Below are positions 62,377 through 64,000 of a DNA stretch of 64,000 nucleotides, piece by piece (positions within the stretch are counted from its first letter, which is position 1; every line of letters begins with the position of its first letter). Made by a program: the position numbers and the translations under genes. The notes under the pieces were generated by a model. It ran no database searches. It was given only the letters and a program-made list of their open reading frames with translations, and was not told where the DNA came from. This DNA comes from Ideonella_A intermedia_A (GTDB lineage Bacteria > Pseudomonadota > Gammaproteobacteria > Burkholderiales > Burkholderiaceae_C). The stretch is from positions 1 to 64,000 of the forward strand of contig CALRPU020000001.1 of assembly GCA_943370175.1 (NCBI GenBank), written 5' to 3'.

Positions 62377-64000
62377 ATGAGCCTCGGACCTGACCCCGCA
62401 CCGCCGCCCACCGCGCCGCCATCGCCGCCCGCCACCCTGCCGGTGGGCCTGGGCCTGGGCCTGGGCCTGCCCGGTGACGCGCACGCGCTGCTGAAGCTCG
62501 CCTCCCAGAGCATGTTCGACACACTGGCCCAGTCGGCCATGGGCATGATGGTGGTCGACCGTGCGCACCGGGTGGTGTGGATCAGCGAGGGCTACAAGCG
62601 TTTCTTGCCGGCGCTGGGCCGATCCGAGCGCGACTTCGTGGGCCGCCCGGTGGAAGAGGTGGTGCCCAACACCCTGATGACGCAGGTCATCGACAGCGGC
62701 GAGCCGATGCTGGTCGACCTGCTGAGCAACCGCGCTGGCACGTTCCTGGTCAGCCGGCTGCCGCTGCGCGACGCCAGTGGCCAGGTGCTGGGGGCGATGG
62801 GCCTGGTGCTGCTCGATCACCCTGAAACCACGATGCAGCCGCTGATCGCCAAGTTCGCGCGGCTGCAGCGCGAGCTCGACGCCACCCGAGAGCAGCTGGC
62901 CGCGCACCTGACCCAGCAGCGCCGGCCCAAACACGCCATTGCCAGCTTCGTGGGCGCCAGCGCCCAGGCGCTGGAGGTCAAGCGCCAGGCGCGGCGGGTG
63001 GCGCAGACCGGCAGCACCGTGCTGCTGCTGGGCGAAACTGGCACCGGCAAGGAGTTGCTGGCACACGCCATCCACGCCGCCAGCCCGCGGGCGGCGCGCG
63101 CCTTCGTGGGCGTCAACATCGCCGCCGTGCCGGACAACCTGCTGGAGGCCGAGTTCTTCGGCGTGGCGCCGGGTGCCTACACCGGCGCCGACCGCAAGGG
63201 CCGCGATGGCAAGTTCAAGCTGGCCGATGGCGGCACGCTGTTCCTGGACGAGATCGGCGACATGCCGCTGGGCCTGCAGGCCAAGCTGCTGCGCGTGCTG
63301 CAGGAGCAGGAGCTCGAGCCGCTGGGCAGCAACCAGGTGCTGCGCGTGGACGTGCGCATCATCGCCGCCACCAGCCGCGATCTGTCGGCGATGGTCGACG
63401 CCGGCCAGTTCCGCGCCGACCTGTACTACCGGCTCAACGTGTTGCCGATCCGCCTGCCGGCCCTGCGCGAGCGGCAGGGCGACCTCGAAGCCCTGATCGA
63501 CATGTTGTGCGACGACATCGCGCGGCGCAGTGGCATGCCCCACAAGGCGGTGGCCGCCGATGCCCTGGACCTGATGGCGCGCCACCGCTGGCCGGGCAAC
63601 ATCCGTGAGCTGCGCAACGTGCTGGAGCAGGCCACGCTGATGACCGACGACCCGGTGCTGACCGCGGCCCACCTGGCCACTCTGCTGCCGGCGGCGGCGT
63701 TGCCGCGTGAGGCGGTGCGGGTGCCCACCGACGCCGACGCGGCCGCGGTGCAGGCGCGCCAGCGCCACTGGGTGGCGGGCGGGGGCGCTGTTGGCGCTGG
63801 CGAAGGCCAAGGCGGTGGCGTGCACAGTGCGCCGCCGCACGAAGCGCCGAGGCCGACGCCGCTGTCGACATTGGCGCCGGCCCGAGCGCCGGCAACCACC
63901 GCCACACCGGTGGCGCCGCTGTCGGACCCGTCGCCGCCCGGGGCCCGCGCCGCGGGGCCTGCCTCAGCGCCGGTGTCGCAAACGCTGCCGCAGGCGATCG
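62377..64000 (+). CDS. Sigma-54-dependent activator with PAS domain, cut by the window end
   Basis: The frame stays open from 62377 to the end (541 codons). Residues 45-150 form a PAS-like sensor (MMVVDRAHRVVWISEGYKRF in part), then an AAA+ domain with Walker A GETGTGKE (219-226), the sigma-54 contact loop GAYTGA (266-271, a normal variant of GAFTGA), FLDEIGDMP and DLYYRLNVLPIRLPALRER, and WPGNIRELRNVL. More than 100 residues of Ala/Pro/Gly-rich linker follow; the Fis-type DNA-binding domain should lie beyond the window. A GGGCCT repeat (x4, 62445-62468) encodes GLGLGLGL near the N-terminus. It is divergent from matR. Targets unknown. Confidence 0.9.
   Translation, partial: MSLGPDPAPPPTAPPSPPATLPVGLGLGLGLPGDAHALLKLASQSMFDTLAQSAMGMMVVDRAHRVVWISEGYKRFLPALGRSERDFVGRPVEEVVPNTLMTQVIDSGEPMLVDLLSNRAGTFLVSRLPLRDASGQVLGAMGLVLLDHPETTMQPLIAKFARLQRELDATREQLAAHLTQQRRPKHAIASFVGASAQALEVKRQARRVAQTGSTVLLLGETGTGKELLAHAIHAASPRAARAFVGVNIAAVPDNLLEAEFFGVAPGAYTGADRKGRDGKFKLADGGTLFLDEIGDMPLGLQAKLLRVLQEQELEPLGSNQVLRVDVRIIAATSRDLSAMVDAGQFRADLYYRLNVLPIRLPALRERQGDLEALIDMLCDDIARRSGMPHKAVAADALDLMARHRWPGNIRELRNVLEQATLMTDDPVLTAAHLATLLPAAALPREAVRVPTDADAAAVQARQRHWVAGGGAVGAGEGQGGGVHSAPPHEAPRPTPLSTLAPARAPATTATPVAPLSDPSPPGARAAGPASAPVSQTLPQAI

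Overview
The window is one continuous piece of a high-GC bacterial chromosome, most likely a betaproteobacterium of the order Burkholderiales. Pointers are the 5S rRNA sequence at the left edge, a Bug-type solute receptor, the leucine/isovalerate (liu) genes with a perfect 16-bp palindrome in front of two operons, aceK, and a cyanophycin locus with paired synthetases, a DUF1854 protein and an ABC exporter. I see no insertion sequence, prophage, CRISPR array or tRNA. Genes are densely packed and the large majority are standard metabolic genes.

Layout. 1-180: end of an rRNA operon (5S plus terminator). 178-4537: fadD, a FFLEELY-motif protein, a membrane-anchored lipase-like hydrolase and an HDOD protein. 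4669-8503: a four-gene operon with a DUF2855 protein and a complete SsuABC/ThiXYZ-like importer. 8634-10178: two small proteins, a 440-base non-coding stretch with a dyad element, and an HTH-like protein. 10296-19877: purT, a hybrid histidine kinase, amn, a biotin-carrier/carboxyltransferase fusion and a Nudix/metallo-beta-lactamase fusion. 19945-28993: palindrome 1, liuA, carbonic anhydrase, aceK, a thiolase, an SDR, an M20 peptidase, an acyl-CoA dehydrogenase and a LysE exporter. 29018-31929: trkA-trkH. 32020-41244: palindrome 2, liuB, a second acyl-CoA dehydrogenase, liuC, a DUF4126 protein, liuD, liuE, ybaK, a DUF1289 protein and a 2-hydroxychromene-2-carboxylate isomerase-like gene. 41439-43536: an unusual MFS symporter with a 63-residue membrane protein and a strong terminator. 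43541-51515: the cyanophycin locus. 51725-56744: a peptide export locus. 56772-64000: malonate genes matR-matA-Bug-ECH-matB and a divergent, truncated sigma-54 activator.

How the genes work together. liuA, liuB/D, liuC and liuE convert isovaleryl-CoA to acetoacetate and acetyl-CoA; the thiolase can interconvert acetoacetyl-CoA and acetyl-CoA, and carbonic anhydrase can supply bicarbonate for the biotin carboxylase. CphA and its paralogue CphA' make or handle the Asp/Arg storage polymer cyanophycin. MatB and MatA turn malonate into acetyl-CoA.

The most interesting part is 51725-56744. An HlyD-family adaptor with a very acidic N-terminal extension, a C39-peptidase ABC exporter and a translationally coupled 306-residue protein of unknown function (ParB/Srx-like motif) converge on a 66-codon gene with a textbook double-glycine leader. 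Its predicted 51-residue product is very cationic and carries five cysteines. I read this as a candidate secreted class-II-microcin-like or modified peptide system that I do not recognise as a described family.
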